A stretch of DNA of 64,000 bases. Origin: Saprospiraceae bacterium (GTDB taxonomy: Bacteria; Bacteroidota; Bacteroidia; Chitinophagales; Saprospiraceae). The notes under the pieces are model-generated. The model was given only the letters and a program-made list of their open reading frames with translations, had not been told where the DNA came from and ran no database searches. Within the stretch, counting starts at the first letter, position 1, and each line of letters starts with the position of its first letter. The translations under genes were made by a program, and so were the position numbers. The stretch lies in contig JABDMH010000063.1 in the NCBI GenBank assembly GCA_013001595.1, positions 1 to 64,000 of the forward strand, in the 5' to 3' direction. Shown here piece after piece: positions 38,182 through 46,312 of this stretch.

Positions 38182-39942
38182 TCACTTTCGACTGAACATG
38201 AGCAATCGAAAATCCATTACCGTCTCGCCAGGTATGGCGGTTGCTCTCAGGGACAGTAGTTGTCTACCTGGATCAATTGAAAGCGAACCCAGAGACATGA
38301 CCTTCCAATCTTTGACGTAAGAATTACCACGAGGATGACGATCATCTTCCATGCCTCGTAGAGGTGGATCATGCGGCACTGTGATTTGGCCATCCACCAC
38401 TTGATCACCACATCGAAGTCGAATCTTACTTCCCACATCTTTTTTGGGGCAGGTGTAGTACAAGACTACCTCATAGTCACCGGCATCTTGCACATCCACA
38501 TCCCATGTTATACTGTCTTGCAACGACTTCCATTGCGTGAAGTAAGAACAATTGGGTGAACGATTTGATCTTTGAATACCTCCATAACCCTCTCCATCTC
38601 GTGCCGGAATCTGAAAGTGACCGTAATCTGGATGTCCTAAAATAATTGGTCGGTTCTCCTCCTTTGGAAGCTCAACTAATACTTCTTTGACCCATTGCGT
38701 TTTGGCAGCTACCAGCTTATTTCTGACAGTTGACGAGTCATTGGAGAGGTCGTTTCGCTGCCCAATATCTTCGACAATATCATACAGATGATCCTCATGA
38801 TCAAGACGGTATCGCTGACTTCGAACGCTGACCCGCCCATTCCAATGCTGGAAAAGTAGTCGATTGGGCCAGGAAGTCTCTGTTTGCAAAAGCAGGGGCT
38901 CAAGACTCACACCATCCAACTTATGCGGCAAATGTGCATCAATACGGGCAAGATCCAAGAGTGTCGGTAGGAAATCAATGGCCCCCCCGATTTCATTGAT
39001 AACCAGACTAGGCTCAATTTGCCCTTTCCACTGGATAAAAGTTGGTGACCGCACCCCTCCTTCATCAGTCGAACCTTTTCTGCCACGCATACCACCATTC
39101 CAACGCCAACCATTGGGTCCATTGTCAGAAAGAAAGATCACAACTGTATTCTCTTCAAGATCAAGCTCTTTCAAAGTTTGTGTGATTCGTCCTATATTCC
39201 AGTCGATGTTTTCACACATAGCAAGCGCTGCCTGAGTATGCAATAGGTCTTCTTGAGCAGGGTCGCTATGCCTCATGTTGAGCGTCTTATCTTTAAAATT
39301 ACTCCACCACCGATCTGGTACTTGCATAGGCCGATGCGGCGTGTTATAGGGCAGGTAGACAAAAAATGGATCAGACTGATGTTTTTCAATGAATGAGATG
39401 GCCTTTGAAGTGAAGTCGTCAATGACGAAGCCTTCTCCTTGAACTATTATTCCATTATGCTCTAACATCGGACTGAAATAGTTTCCCCAATGTCCCGAAC
39501 AAAAACCATAAAACTCATCAAAACCCCGCCCATTGGGATGATAGGGATACTGCATTCCATTGTGCCACTTGCCAAAAGCACCCGTGTGATAGCCCGCTTT
39601 TTTTAGCACATCTGCTAGTGTGACCTCATCCAGATCAAGCCGTTCGCTTCCTGAGGAAGTGCCATGCACACCCGTGCGGGGATGGTATCGACCGGTCAAG
39701 ATTTCTGCCCTGGTTGGTGAGCAAACTGGAGCCACATAGAAATGAGTGAACGTGGCCCCATTCGTTGCAAGTGCATCAATATTTGGCGTCTGTAGATTTG
39801 TGTTTCCAGTCGCACTTAGATCACCCCAGCCCTGATCGTCGGTGAGTATTAATATGATATTTGGCTGATCTGGCGCAGCAGAGTTGGATGAATTGCCACA
39901 ACTTGAACATATCGGCAACAATAAAAATAGTAATCTCCACAT
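38182..39942 (-). CDS. Sulfatase (S1, formylglycine type), paralogue with same C-terminal domain
   Basis: About 586 residues from ATG 39942, which gives a lipoprotein signal (MWRLLFLLLPICSSCG). The frame opens 42 codons earlier at 40068 but that part has no signal character. The core mirrors the neighbouring sulfatase: ILILTDDQGWGDLSATGN, CSPTRAEILTGRYHPR with the formylglycine Cys (residue 74 of this start), GKWHNGMQYPYHPNGRG, and FLSDNGPNGWRWNGG. The C-terminal beta-sandwich (PARDGEGYGG…SITWDVDVQDAG…LYYTC…MDFRLLMF) aligns throughout, so this is a tandem duplication. Small differences around the substrate pocket (TSSGSERLD vs TSTGGERLD) suggest related sulfate esters. Confidence 0.92.
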   Translation of the reverse strand: MWRLLFLLLPICSSCGNSSNSAAPDQPNIILILTDDQGWGDLSATGNTNLQTPNIDALATNGATFTHFYVAPVCSPTRAEILTGRYHPRTGVHGTSSGSERLDLDEVTLADVLKKAGYHTGAFGKWHNGMQYPYHPNGRGFDEFYGFCSGHWGNYFSPMLEHNGIIVQGEGFVIDDFTSKAISFIEKHQSDPFFVYLPYNTPHRPMQVPDRWWSNFKDKTLNMRHSDPAQEDLLHTQAALAMCENIDWNIGRITQTLKELDLEENTVVIFLSDNGPNGWRWNGGMRGRKGSTDEGGVRSPTFIQWKGQIEPSLVINEIGGAIDFLPTLLDLARIDAHLPHKLDGVSLEPLLLQTETSWPNRLLFQHWNGRVSVRSQRYRLDHEDHLYDIVEDIGQRNDLSNDSSTVRNKLVAAKTQWVKEVLVELPKEENRPIILGHPDYGHFQIPARDGEGYGGIQRSNRSPNCSYFTQWKSLQDSITWDVDVQDAGDYEVVLYYTCPKKDVGSKIRLRCGDQVVDGQITVPHDPPLRGMEDDRHPRGNSYVKDWKVMSLGSLSIDPGRQLLSLRATAIPGETVMDFRLLMFSRK

Positions 39943-40103
39943 CCCCACAATATATTCGCAAATCGGATTACTGTGGTGAGGTGCTTTGCTGCTATTGAAC
40001 ATAAGAGGGGAATAAAAAGAAGGGCCAAACAGAGTGTGTTCGACCCAACTGAAAAATAGTTTGAGCAATGAAGTTACTAATATTTCGGCGTATCTGGAGT
40101 CTC

Positions 40104-41519
40104 CTAGAATTGATAGCCTAAGGAGAGCCGGAGCGTACGATGAATGGCAGGCACCCCATTTCCTCCGATCGTGTAGTTGAGGTAAGACTTCGTGCCATGG
40201 AGATACGATATATCAATGCGCAAATGCTTGAGTGGCCGGTAGGCGATGCCAAGATCTAAGGATACATTGGAGGTACGTAGCAGATCAATAATCTCACTTC
40301 CTTGATCCAGCCGTACAAAATCTGTATCTGCCCTTGTTGGAGTACGATTGCTGAGGAGCCCAATGTAACTGATTCCTGCGTATGGCGACCATCTTCCCTG
40401 AGGCATCAAGCGGACATGAAGTGGTACACGCAAATAAGTGATTCTTCTCGTCTGGCCCCAACGGGAGTGACTGTTGCTGACGAAGGTGACGGTATCCATA
40501 GTTCGAGGCATTTCAGGCGCTAAAACATCGTTAGCAGACTGCAGGTCAGAGAAAGTGGCATCTTCCACAAAGGAGAAGTCTTCATTGTCGGCGATGCTCC
40601 ATAGATAAATCCCACTAGAAACAGCAATATTCTTCGTGACTTGAACGCCTAAATTGGCTCCAACATCCCAGCTAAACTTTTGTGCCGAGGCATCCATTAA
40701 TCCTCCAATTTCGAGAGATGCAGTCCATTTTTTGCTTGACTTGACGAGAATCGGTTCACTCGCTTCGATATTGGTGAGGGGTACTTCTATGGATATCGCA
40801 TTATCAAGGAATTTGAACACCGTAGGAAGTACAGCAAAGTTTTCTAATAAAGCCTTCTCTGCAGCGAATGGGACATCACCATCGCTCTTGATACGTTCAT
40901 TTTGTTGTGTTTTCCCTTCTGATGTACTTACATCAGTGCCTGGTAAAGAAGAAGATGATGAGGTTGAGAACGTCATTTCCTTGTCTACCCTGGCTTTATT
41001 AGAGTTTGACTCTTCTGCCTCCGCAGCTACCTTATTAATTTTATCGGGGCTAAGGTTTCCAGATTTTCTTCTTTGTTTTGTTTGTCTGGAAATGACTGGT
41101 TGATTTGAAATAACGGATTTACGTTTTGCTGTTGCAGTTCCTTCCACCTGGTCTTGAGATGGCAGTATTTTTCCCCTAACATTTTCATCGGTTACATCAC
41201 CATCCACTTTTGGACTAGCCACTAAATCATCCTGTGCGATCGTCGCATCAACATCTGATGCTTCAATGTCTGTAATTACTCCTCCGGCAGATGATATTCC
41301 TTGCTGATGCGTAGATGTATCGGTTCCACTATCCATACTGCTATTATCGTATTGAACGACCCAAATGGAAGTAACCAACGCTACTAGTGCGGCGCCAGAA
41401 AAGGCCCACCACCAAATCCCCCCCCTTCTTGTTGGCATTTCTTTATCCAGCAAGGCCTCCATCCGTTCCCAGCCTAAATCCTCTAAGCTTGCCTGGTTTT
41501 TTTCAACTTCCTTGGACAT
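40104..41519 (-). CDS. Inner-membrane-anchored protein with C-terminal outer-membrane-type beta-barrel (putative anti-sigma)
   Basis: A 471-residue protein with three parts. There is a short cytoplasmic N-terminus (1-33, WERMEALLDKEMPTRR). One transmembrane helix follows (about 35-55, IWWWAFSGAALVALVTSIWV). A long Ser/Thr/Asp-rich periplasmic linker (about 60-250) then leads to a C-terminal region (about 260-471) with alternating aromatic strands ending in GYQF, the pattern of an outer-membrane beta-barrel. It overlaps the end of the ECF sigma gene by 17 bp and must be co-translated, so an anti-sigma role spanning the envelope is the natural inference. No canonical anti-sigma (ZAS/RskA) domain is visible. 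It is the last gene of the operon. Confidence 0.65.
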   Translation of the reverse strand: MSKEVEKNQASLEDLGWERMEALLDKEMPTRRGGIWWWAFSGAALVALVTSIWVVQYDNSSMDSGTDTSTHQQGISSAGGVITDIEASDVDATIAQDDLVASPKVDGDVTDENVRGKILPSQDQVEGTATAKRKSVISNQPVISRQTKQRRKSGNLSPDKINKVAAEAEESNSNKARVDKEMTFSTSSSSSLPGTDVSTSEGKTQQNERIKSDGDVPFAAEKALLENFAVLPTVFKFLDNAISIEVPLTNIEASEPILVKSSKKWTASLEIGGLMDASAQKFSWDVGANLGVQVTKNIAVSSGIYLWSIADNEDFSFVEDATFSDLQSANDVLAPEMPRTMDTVTFVSNSHSRWGQTRRITYLRVPLHVRLMPQGRWSPYAGISYIGLLSNRTPTRADTDFVRLDQGSEIIDLLRTSNVSLDLGIAYRPLKHLRIDISYLHGTKSYLNYTIGGNGVPAIHRTLRLSLGYQF

Positions 41520-42063
41520 ACTTGCTACTTTGCGTCTTTAATAAATGTTGCAGTTTTTTCCTGGCGTTAGACAGATGCCATTTTGAGGTATTCTCACTCA
41601 TACCCAATTGTTCCCCAATCTCGCGATGATTGAAACCTTCAATGGCGTACAGTCGAAAGACCTTTTCTGAAGTCTCCGGCAATTGTTCTATTAGTCGCAT
41701 TAGATCTTCCAAATACAGGCCCGGTATAACTTCAGGGTTGGTTTCTCCTTCATGATCTTCAAAAACCATGAACTGTAAATACTTAGAGTTCTTCCTAAAA
41801 TGGTCAGATAGCGTGTGGTATACTATCCTTCTGATCCATCCTTCCAGTGACCCTTTGAAAGCAAACGAATTAATTTTCTTGAATACTTTGAGAAACCCAT
41901 CGTTGCAAATGGTTATGGCCACCTCGTCGTCTTTTGTATATCTGCGGCACATACCCAACATTGCATGAAAATACCTTCTGTACATAGCCTCCTGGTACAG
42001 CCTCTTGTTTGCGGCACAGCCTTTTACAAGTTCTTCCTCCGAAAAATTATTTTTCCCCGGCAT
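41503..42063 (-). CDS. ECF RNA polymerase sigma factor
   Basis: A 186-residue sigma-70-family factor. Region 2 covers about 15-90 (YRRYFHAMLGMCRRYTKDDEVA…DGFLKVFKKINSFAFKGSLEGWIRRIVYH, the core-binding and -10 helix with the Bacteroidota-typical GSLEGWIRRI). Region 4 covers about 125-180 (IEQLPETSEKVFRLYAIEGFNHREIGEQLGMSENTSKWHLSNARKKLQ) with a clear helix-turn-helix. It redirects RNA polymerase to a private regulon. The gene overlaps the membrane/beta-barrel gene by 17 bp and follows the 260-residue outer-membrane protein by about 44 bp. It is not adjacent to a SusC/D pair or FecR-type anti-sigma. Confidence 0.92.
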   Translation of the reverse strand: MPGKNNFSEEELVKGCAANKRLYQEAMYRRYFHAMLGMCRRYTKDDEVAITICNDGFLKVFKKINSFAFKGSLEGWIRRIVYHTLSDHFRKNSKYLQFMVFEDHEGETNPEVIPGLYLEDLMRLIEQLPETSEKVFRLYAIEGFNHREIGEQLGMSENTSKWHLSNARKKLQHLLKTQSSKYVQGS

Positions 42064-42107
42064 TAATTTGCTAAGCGTTCAGCTTCATTCCATCAATAAA
42101 TCTCAGA

Positions 42108-42869
42108 TTAAAACAAGATACCTATTCTTGCATTGAGTCTCTTGTACAATAATTGTACATGTGACTCCTCATTTCTTCGTGCGAAATCAAGTTCCGCTTT
42201 TTGGAACTTCATGCCAACATCAATGGTCACATTGGCACCGGATCTTCCTCCCAACCTCCAACCAAGAACTGGATTTAGCATCCAGCCTCCCCGTGCACCA
42301 ACAATACCAAAGGCCTCATTTTTTAGTGCTATACCATATCCTGCTCGGATGGCATAGTAGGGTGTCACCTTATTTTCCAAAAAATACCCCCTTGCTTCTA
42401 CAAAGAGGGGCAAAACCACTTCCTCACCTCTAGGATGATAAAAATCCAATCCCGTGCCAAAGCCAACTCCGAGCAACCTATTTAGTTGGTGACCCACTGA
42501 AGCCGACAACTCAATACCTGTCAAACCACCAGTGGAAACTGATGAACTAAAAAGTAAACCAAATGCAGTCGTCATGTATAGACCCTGCTCCCGAAAAGAA
42601 TAAGCCCGTTCAAATTTGGGCACCGCAGTTTCCATTTGCCCCGAATATTTCACACTTCGCAACAGTCGGTGGGGTATGCGTACGGTGTCACCATGAAGTG
42701 TTTTAAGCGCATATACAACACCAGGTTTGACCTCTGTGAATTGTCCTCGAAGCACAATTCCTCTCTTGAGTTCAACGACCACCTCATCGCGCACACCCTC
42801 TTCTGTTTGTGCCATTGGAGGACAAACAATGGAAGCCATGATCAACATTGTATAGAGATACCTCATCAT
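42108..42869 (-). CDS. Outer-membrane beta-barrel protein with N-terminal SH3/Sm-like strand region
   Basis: About 253 residues with a signal peptide (MMRYLYTMLIMASIVCPPMAQ). A short beta domain follows (VVELKRGIVLRGQFTEVKPGVVYALKTLHGDTVRIP), resembling an Sm/SH3-like barrel. From about residue 90 alternating strands (GLYMTTAFGLLF, GIELSASVGHQL, GVGFGTGLDFY, RGGWMLNPVLGWRLG, NARIGILF) form a small outer-membrane barrel ending in Phe. ATG 42869 is preferred; 42890 would overlap the upstream gene's stop. It sits between the LVIVD lipoprotein and the sigma factor, suggesting a shared envelope-sensing operon. Confidence 0.72.
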   Translation of the reverse strand: MMRYLYTMLIMASIVCPPMAQTEEGVRDEVVVELKRGIVLRGQFTEVKPGVVYALKTLHGDTVRIPHRLLRSVKYSGQMETAVPKFERAYSFREQGLYMTTAFGLLFSSSVSTGGLTGIELSASVGHQLNRLLGVGFGTGLDFYHPRGEEVVLPLFVEARGYFLENKVTPYYAIRAGYGIALKNEAFGIVGARGGWMLNPVLGWRLGGRSGANVTIDVGMKFQKAELDFARRNEESHVQLLYKRLNARIGILF

Positions 42870-42876
42870 AGTGTTC

Positions 42877-44166
42877 TTAGATCTCGTCAACTACTGGTAT
42901 GGTACTTAATAGACTTAGGTTTAATGGATCGGTGGCATCATATTGAAAGAATCCCCCTTTACCTATCACCAGTAGTTTTCGATCGGGCAATGCAATTACA
43001 TCTATTGCTGCGATGTTTAGATGAAATCCCACCTCCTTTATGGCAGTACGATCACTCACGTCCATAACCCTTAAACCATGGTCCCCTTCACAGACATATA
43101 AATAATCACCTTGCAAAGCCAATCCATGGGGATTCTTCATGCCATATGAGTCCAAGAGCTGCGGGTAGTTTATATCTGTGACATCAATCACATCCAGTTG
43201 GTTGCTAAAACCTTCACACATGGTACCGTCTCGCAGCGTGACGTATGCAGTCGTACTGTCTGCGACAACAGGATCGCAGGCTCGGGCATGCTCGAAAGAG
43301 GAGACCAAAGTGGGGTCAGAAGGAGTGGTCACATCATAAATAAACATGCCCGAATTGGAACCTATGAATAAACGGTCTTGAAAGGGATAAATGGTTTCTA
43401 TGCCCCAACCGAGGTTGACGGTTGAAGTCTCCGATGGTCTACTAGGGTTATGTAGATCAAAGACCTTGAGATTATGTTCGGATACGATGTATAGATGTTG
43501 GTTGGTGATGGTAAATCGAGCGGTTGAGCCCCCTGTACCAGTGCCACCGGACTGATCCCTCACCGCCAGATCTGCTGATTCAGCTGCAAATAGCACATCT
43601 ACAAAAATACCACCGCCACCACCAGTCTCATGCCAGCGTAAGCTATTAAAATTTGGATCGGAGCAATTCAATGTCTGAGTCTGGTCGGTTTGGCGGTGAT
43701 ACACCAAAAATCCTCTTCCGGGTTGCTCATGAATTTCTTTAAAAGCATTAGAGATGACGGATTTTTGCTCAGGGTGCTGTACATCTGAAATATCTATGGT
43801 TAATAGGGCATTGAATTTATTGGCTTGCAGCTGATCTGATTGTATCGCAAAATGTTCGTTGCCCTCAATGTTGATGAAAGACACCGGAACAGGATTAGAT
43901 GGATCCGAATTATCAAATACGTGAATGCCTTCTCTAAATTCATTAATGAGGATATATCCATCATAGAAATAAATAATCCCTGGATCTACCAGCGGTCTTG
44001 GTGATTCTACGGAAATGGGGGCCGTTATCTGAGCGGCAGTGCGATACACAGGCTCAAATCTGATAAAAGCCCGTGTCTCTGTGCACTCGTCCTGCAAACA
44101 ACTGGAACCCGCTATGGCCAGCAGGCTAAAAAGCATAATCGTGCGAATGTCTATATACCGTTTCAT
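42877..44166 (-). CDS. LVIVD-repeat beta-propeller lipoprotein
   Basis: A 429-residue lipoprotein (signal MKRYIDIRTIMLFSLLAIAGSSC, lipobox GSSC). It carries repeated beta-propeller blades of the LVIVD type: LKVFDLHNPSRPS, MFIYDVTTPSDPTLVS, LDVIDVTDINYPQLLD, LRVMDVSDRTAIKE and FFQYDATDPLNLS, each with the xxVxDVtdPxxP pattern. Such repeats occur in bacterial and archaeal cell-surface proteins of unknown binding function. It is the first gene of the minus-strand operon that continues into the barrel protein, sigma factor and membrane/barrel protein. Confidence 0.85.
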   Translation of the reverse strand: MKRYIDIRTIMLFSLLAIAGSSCLQDECTETRAFIRFEPVYRTAAQITAPISVESPRPLVDPGIIYFYDGYILINEFREGIHVFDNSDPSNPVPVSFINIEGNEHFAIQSDQLQANKFNALLTIDISDVQHPEQKSVISNAFKEIHEQPGRGFLVYHRQTDQTQTLNCSDPNFNSLRWHETGGGGGIFVDVLFAAESADLAVRDQSGGTGTGGSTARFTITNQHLYIVSEHNLKVFDLHNPSRPSETSTVNLGWGIETIYPFQDRLFIGSNSGMFIYDVTTPSDPTLVSSFEHARACDPVVADSTTAYVTLRDGTMCEGFSNQLDVIDVTDINYPQLLDSYGMKNPHGLALQGDYLYVCEGDHGLRVMDVSDRTAIKEVGFHLNIAAIDVIALPDRKLLVIGKGGFFQYDATDPLNLSLLSTIPVVDEI

Positions 44167-44277
44167 GAGCTCGTATTTTCTAGGTACATAGACAGCAATA
44201 GTCGGAATAAGGGTTGGGTGACCGCTATATTATTTTGCCATTCACATCATTACACCTCTTGAGTAGGTTAAATTTAT

Positions 44278-44292
44278 TTGACTTTAAGTCAA
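44278..44292. promoter_or_regulatory. Palindrome between divergent LVIVD and acyl-CoA dehydrogenase genes
   Basis: TTGACTTTAAGTCAA is a perfect 7+1+7 palindrome in the 230-bp divergent intergenic region, 105 bp before the acyl-CoA dehydrogenase start. A run of T follows it at 44294-44300. Nothing needs terminating there, so an operator for a dimeric regulator is more likely than a terminator. The regulator is not identified. Confidence 0.45.
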
Positions 44293-44396
44293 GTTTTTTT
44301 GGCCTAGGGTGGATTTTGTCTGCAACTAATACTAACTTAGGGTCAATAATAGGAGCAAATAGGCATTATTTAGTCACTTAACGCATAGTCAATAAA

Positions 44397-46181
44397 ATGG
44401 AAGCAATGATTGATCAGGATCTTATTCGTGGAGGGGCCTTTCTTGTTGAGGAATCTGAAGCTGATGGCATCTATACTCCAGAAGACATCAACGAAGAGCA
44501 GCAGATGATTCGAAACATGGCTCGCGATTTTGTACAAGCGGAGGTGCTCAAACGTGGACATCTCCTGAATGAGCAGGTATCCTTGATGAAACAGGCTGCT
44601 GAACTTGGTCTCTTAGGTGCCCATATGCCCGAAGCATACGATGGTATGCAACTAGACATGAATACCGGCACATTTATTTATGAAGAAATTGGTAAGAGTT
44701 GTGGGTCCTTCAACACCACTTTCGCAGCACATACTGGTATCGGCATGCTCCCCATTCTCTATTTCGGAACAGAGCAACAAAAGCAGACCTATCTACCAAA
44801 GTTGGCCAACGGAGAATGGATTGCTGCCTATTGTCTGACAGAACCGGGATCCGGATCAGATGCATTGGCTGCCAAGACACGTGCAGATCTTACGGATGAT
44901 GGTAAGCATTATCTACTCAACGGTCAAAAAATGTGGATCTCCAATGCAGGTTTTGCAAATCTATTTATTGTATTTGCTAAGATCGATGGTGAAAAGTTCA
45001 CAGGTTTTATTGTCGAAGCAGATAGAGAGGGAATAACCCTCGGTGAAGAGGAGAAAAAAATGGGCATCAAAGGATCCTCGACACGGCAGGTGTTTTTTGA
45101 AAATACGAAAGTACCTACCGAAAACATTCTGGGCGAAATCGGCAGAGGTCACCTTATCGCATTTAACGCTTTAAACATAGGCAGATTCAAATTAGGAAAT
45201 ATGGCCATGGGCGGTTGTAAAAGGGCTGCCTCTACTAGCATTCGCTATGCCAATGAACGTGTTCAATTTAAGCAACCAATCAGCAATTTTGGGGCCATAC
45301 AAGCGAAAATAGCTCAACAAGCCATTCAGACCTATGTGCTAGAAAGTGCAGTATACCGCGTATCAGATTTGCTACAACGGCAGAAGGAAGCACTAGTACA
45401 GCAAGGCGAATCTCTGGAACAGGCCCTGCTAAAATCTGCCGAAGAGTATGCCATCGAATGCGCCTGTATAAAAATTGCCGGCTCCGAATTTCTAGACTTT
45501 GTTGTTGATGAAATGGTTCAGATTCATGGTGGCTATGGGTTTTCCGAGGAATATCCAGCCGCTGAAGCATATCGAGATCAGCGGATTAATCGAATCTATG
45601 AAGGCACCAATGAAATCAATCGCATGTTGATGGTGAACATGTTGCTAAAACGCGCAACAAAAGGAACCATTGATATGGTTGGTCCCGCATGGGAAGTGCA
45701 GAAAGCACTGACTAAAATGCCGAGCCTAGATAAACCTACCGGAACTTTTGGCGAAGAGAAAAAGGTCTTGAAAGATTTTAAGCAACTCACATTAATGGTC
45801 TTGGGGGCAGCAGCAAAGATGCAAATGGATGAAGAATTGGATTTACGCAATGAACAAGAGATCTTGATGCACGGAGCCGATCTGCTTACAGAAGTCTTTT
45901 TGGCTGAGTCATTGCTGCTGCGATTACAGAAAAACCATAACAAAGACAAACATGGGCCTGATGACGTGTACCAGTCCATCATCAAGACCTACTTCTATGA
46001 TGCCAATGCCCGCATGAAGAAAATAGCATCGGACGCATTGGTGTCCTTCGCATCTGGCGATTTGCTAAAAACGTTCCTATTAGGTGTAAAAAGATTTACA
46101 GGCTATCCGCCGTCCAATGTCAAAAATCATCGACGAACTATTGCCAAGTTTCTCATCGATCAAAATGACTATCGTCTCTAG
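44397..46181 (+). CDS. Acyl-CoA dehydrogenase (VLCAD-like, with C-terminal extension)
   Basis: A 594-residue FAD enzyme that oxidises acyl-CoA to trans-2-enoyl-CoA in beta-oxidation. Core domains span about 30-430: YCLTEPGSGSDA and KMWISNAGFANLF (FAD/substrate region), FTGFIVEAD, GSSTRQVFFENTKVP and the catalytic-base segment RIYEGTNEINR with Glu402. The remaining ~160 residues (KKVLKDFKQLTLMVLGAAAKMQ onward) form the helical C-terminal extension seen in very-long-chain acyl-CoA dehydrogenases and in many Bacteroidota homologues. The gene appears monocistronic; prfC follows after 131 bp with its own promoter-like sequence. Confidence 0.92.
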   Translation: MEAMIDQDLIRGGAFLVEESEADGIYTPEDINEEQQMIRNMARDFVQAEVLKRGHLLNEQVSLMKQAAELGLLGAHMPEAYDGMQLDMNTGTFIYEEIGKSCGSFNTTFAAHTGIGMLPILYFGTEQQKQTYLPKLANGEWIAAYCLTEPGSGSDALAAKTRADLTDDGKHYLLNGQKMWISNAGFANLFIVFAKIDGEKFTGFIVEADREGITLGEEEKKMGIKGSSTRQVFFENTKVPTENILGEIGRGHLIAFNALNIGRFKLGNMAMGGCKRAASTSIRYANERVQFKQPISNFGAIQAKIAQQAIQTYVLESAVYRVSDLLQRQKEALVQQGESLEQALLKSAEEYAIECACIKIAGSEFLDFVVDEMVQIHGGYGFSEEYPAAEAYRDQRINRIYEGTNEINRMLMVNMLLKRATKGTIDMVGPAWEVQKALTKMPSLDKPTGTFGEEKKVLKDFKQLTLMVLGAAAKMQMDEELDLRNEQEILMHGADLLTEVFLAESLLLRLQKNHNKDKHGPDDVYQSIIKTYFYDANARMKKIASDALVSFASGDLLKTFLLGVKRFTGYPPSNVKNHRRTIAKFLIDQNDYRL

Positions 46182-46246
46182 AACAAGGCGATTGGGACGT
46201 AATTCTGCTCGTCTTATGGACTTCTGAGATGCTCTATTTGGGGGCC

Positions 46247-46277
46247 TTAGAACTATTTGTCAGATACTATATCTTTG
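46247..46277 (+). promoter_or_regulatory. Bacteroidota-type promoter for prfC
   Basis: TTTG at 46247-46250 and TATCTTTG at 46270-46277 are separated by 19 bp, matching the Bacteroidota -33 (TTTG) and -7 (TAnnTTTG) consensus. The -7 box ends 35 bp before the TTG start of prfC and lies downstream of the acyl-CoA dehydrogenase stop. Confidence 0.5.
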
Positions 46278-46312
46278 CAGCCGTTTAGTCGGTTTGTAAA
46301 AGCATGTAGAAT

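Noticed and set aside
38864-39235. 123-codon plus-strand frame inside the second sulfatase
   Set aside because: Antisense to conserved sulfatase sequence; a shadow of that gene.
44278-44300. Rho-independent terminator
   Set aside because: The region is between two divergent starts, so nothing ends here; the stem would be only 6 bp with a 3-base loop.
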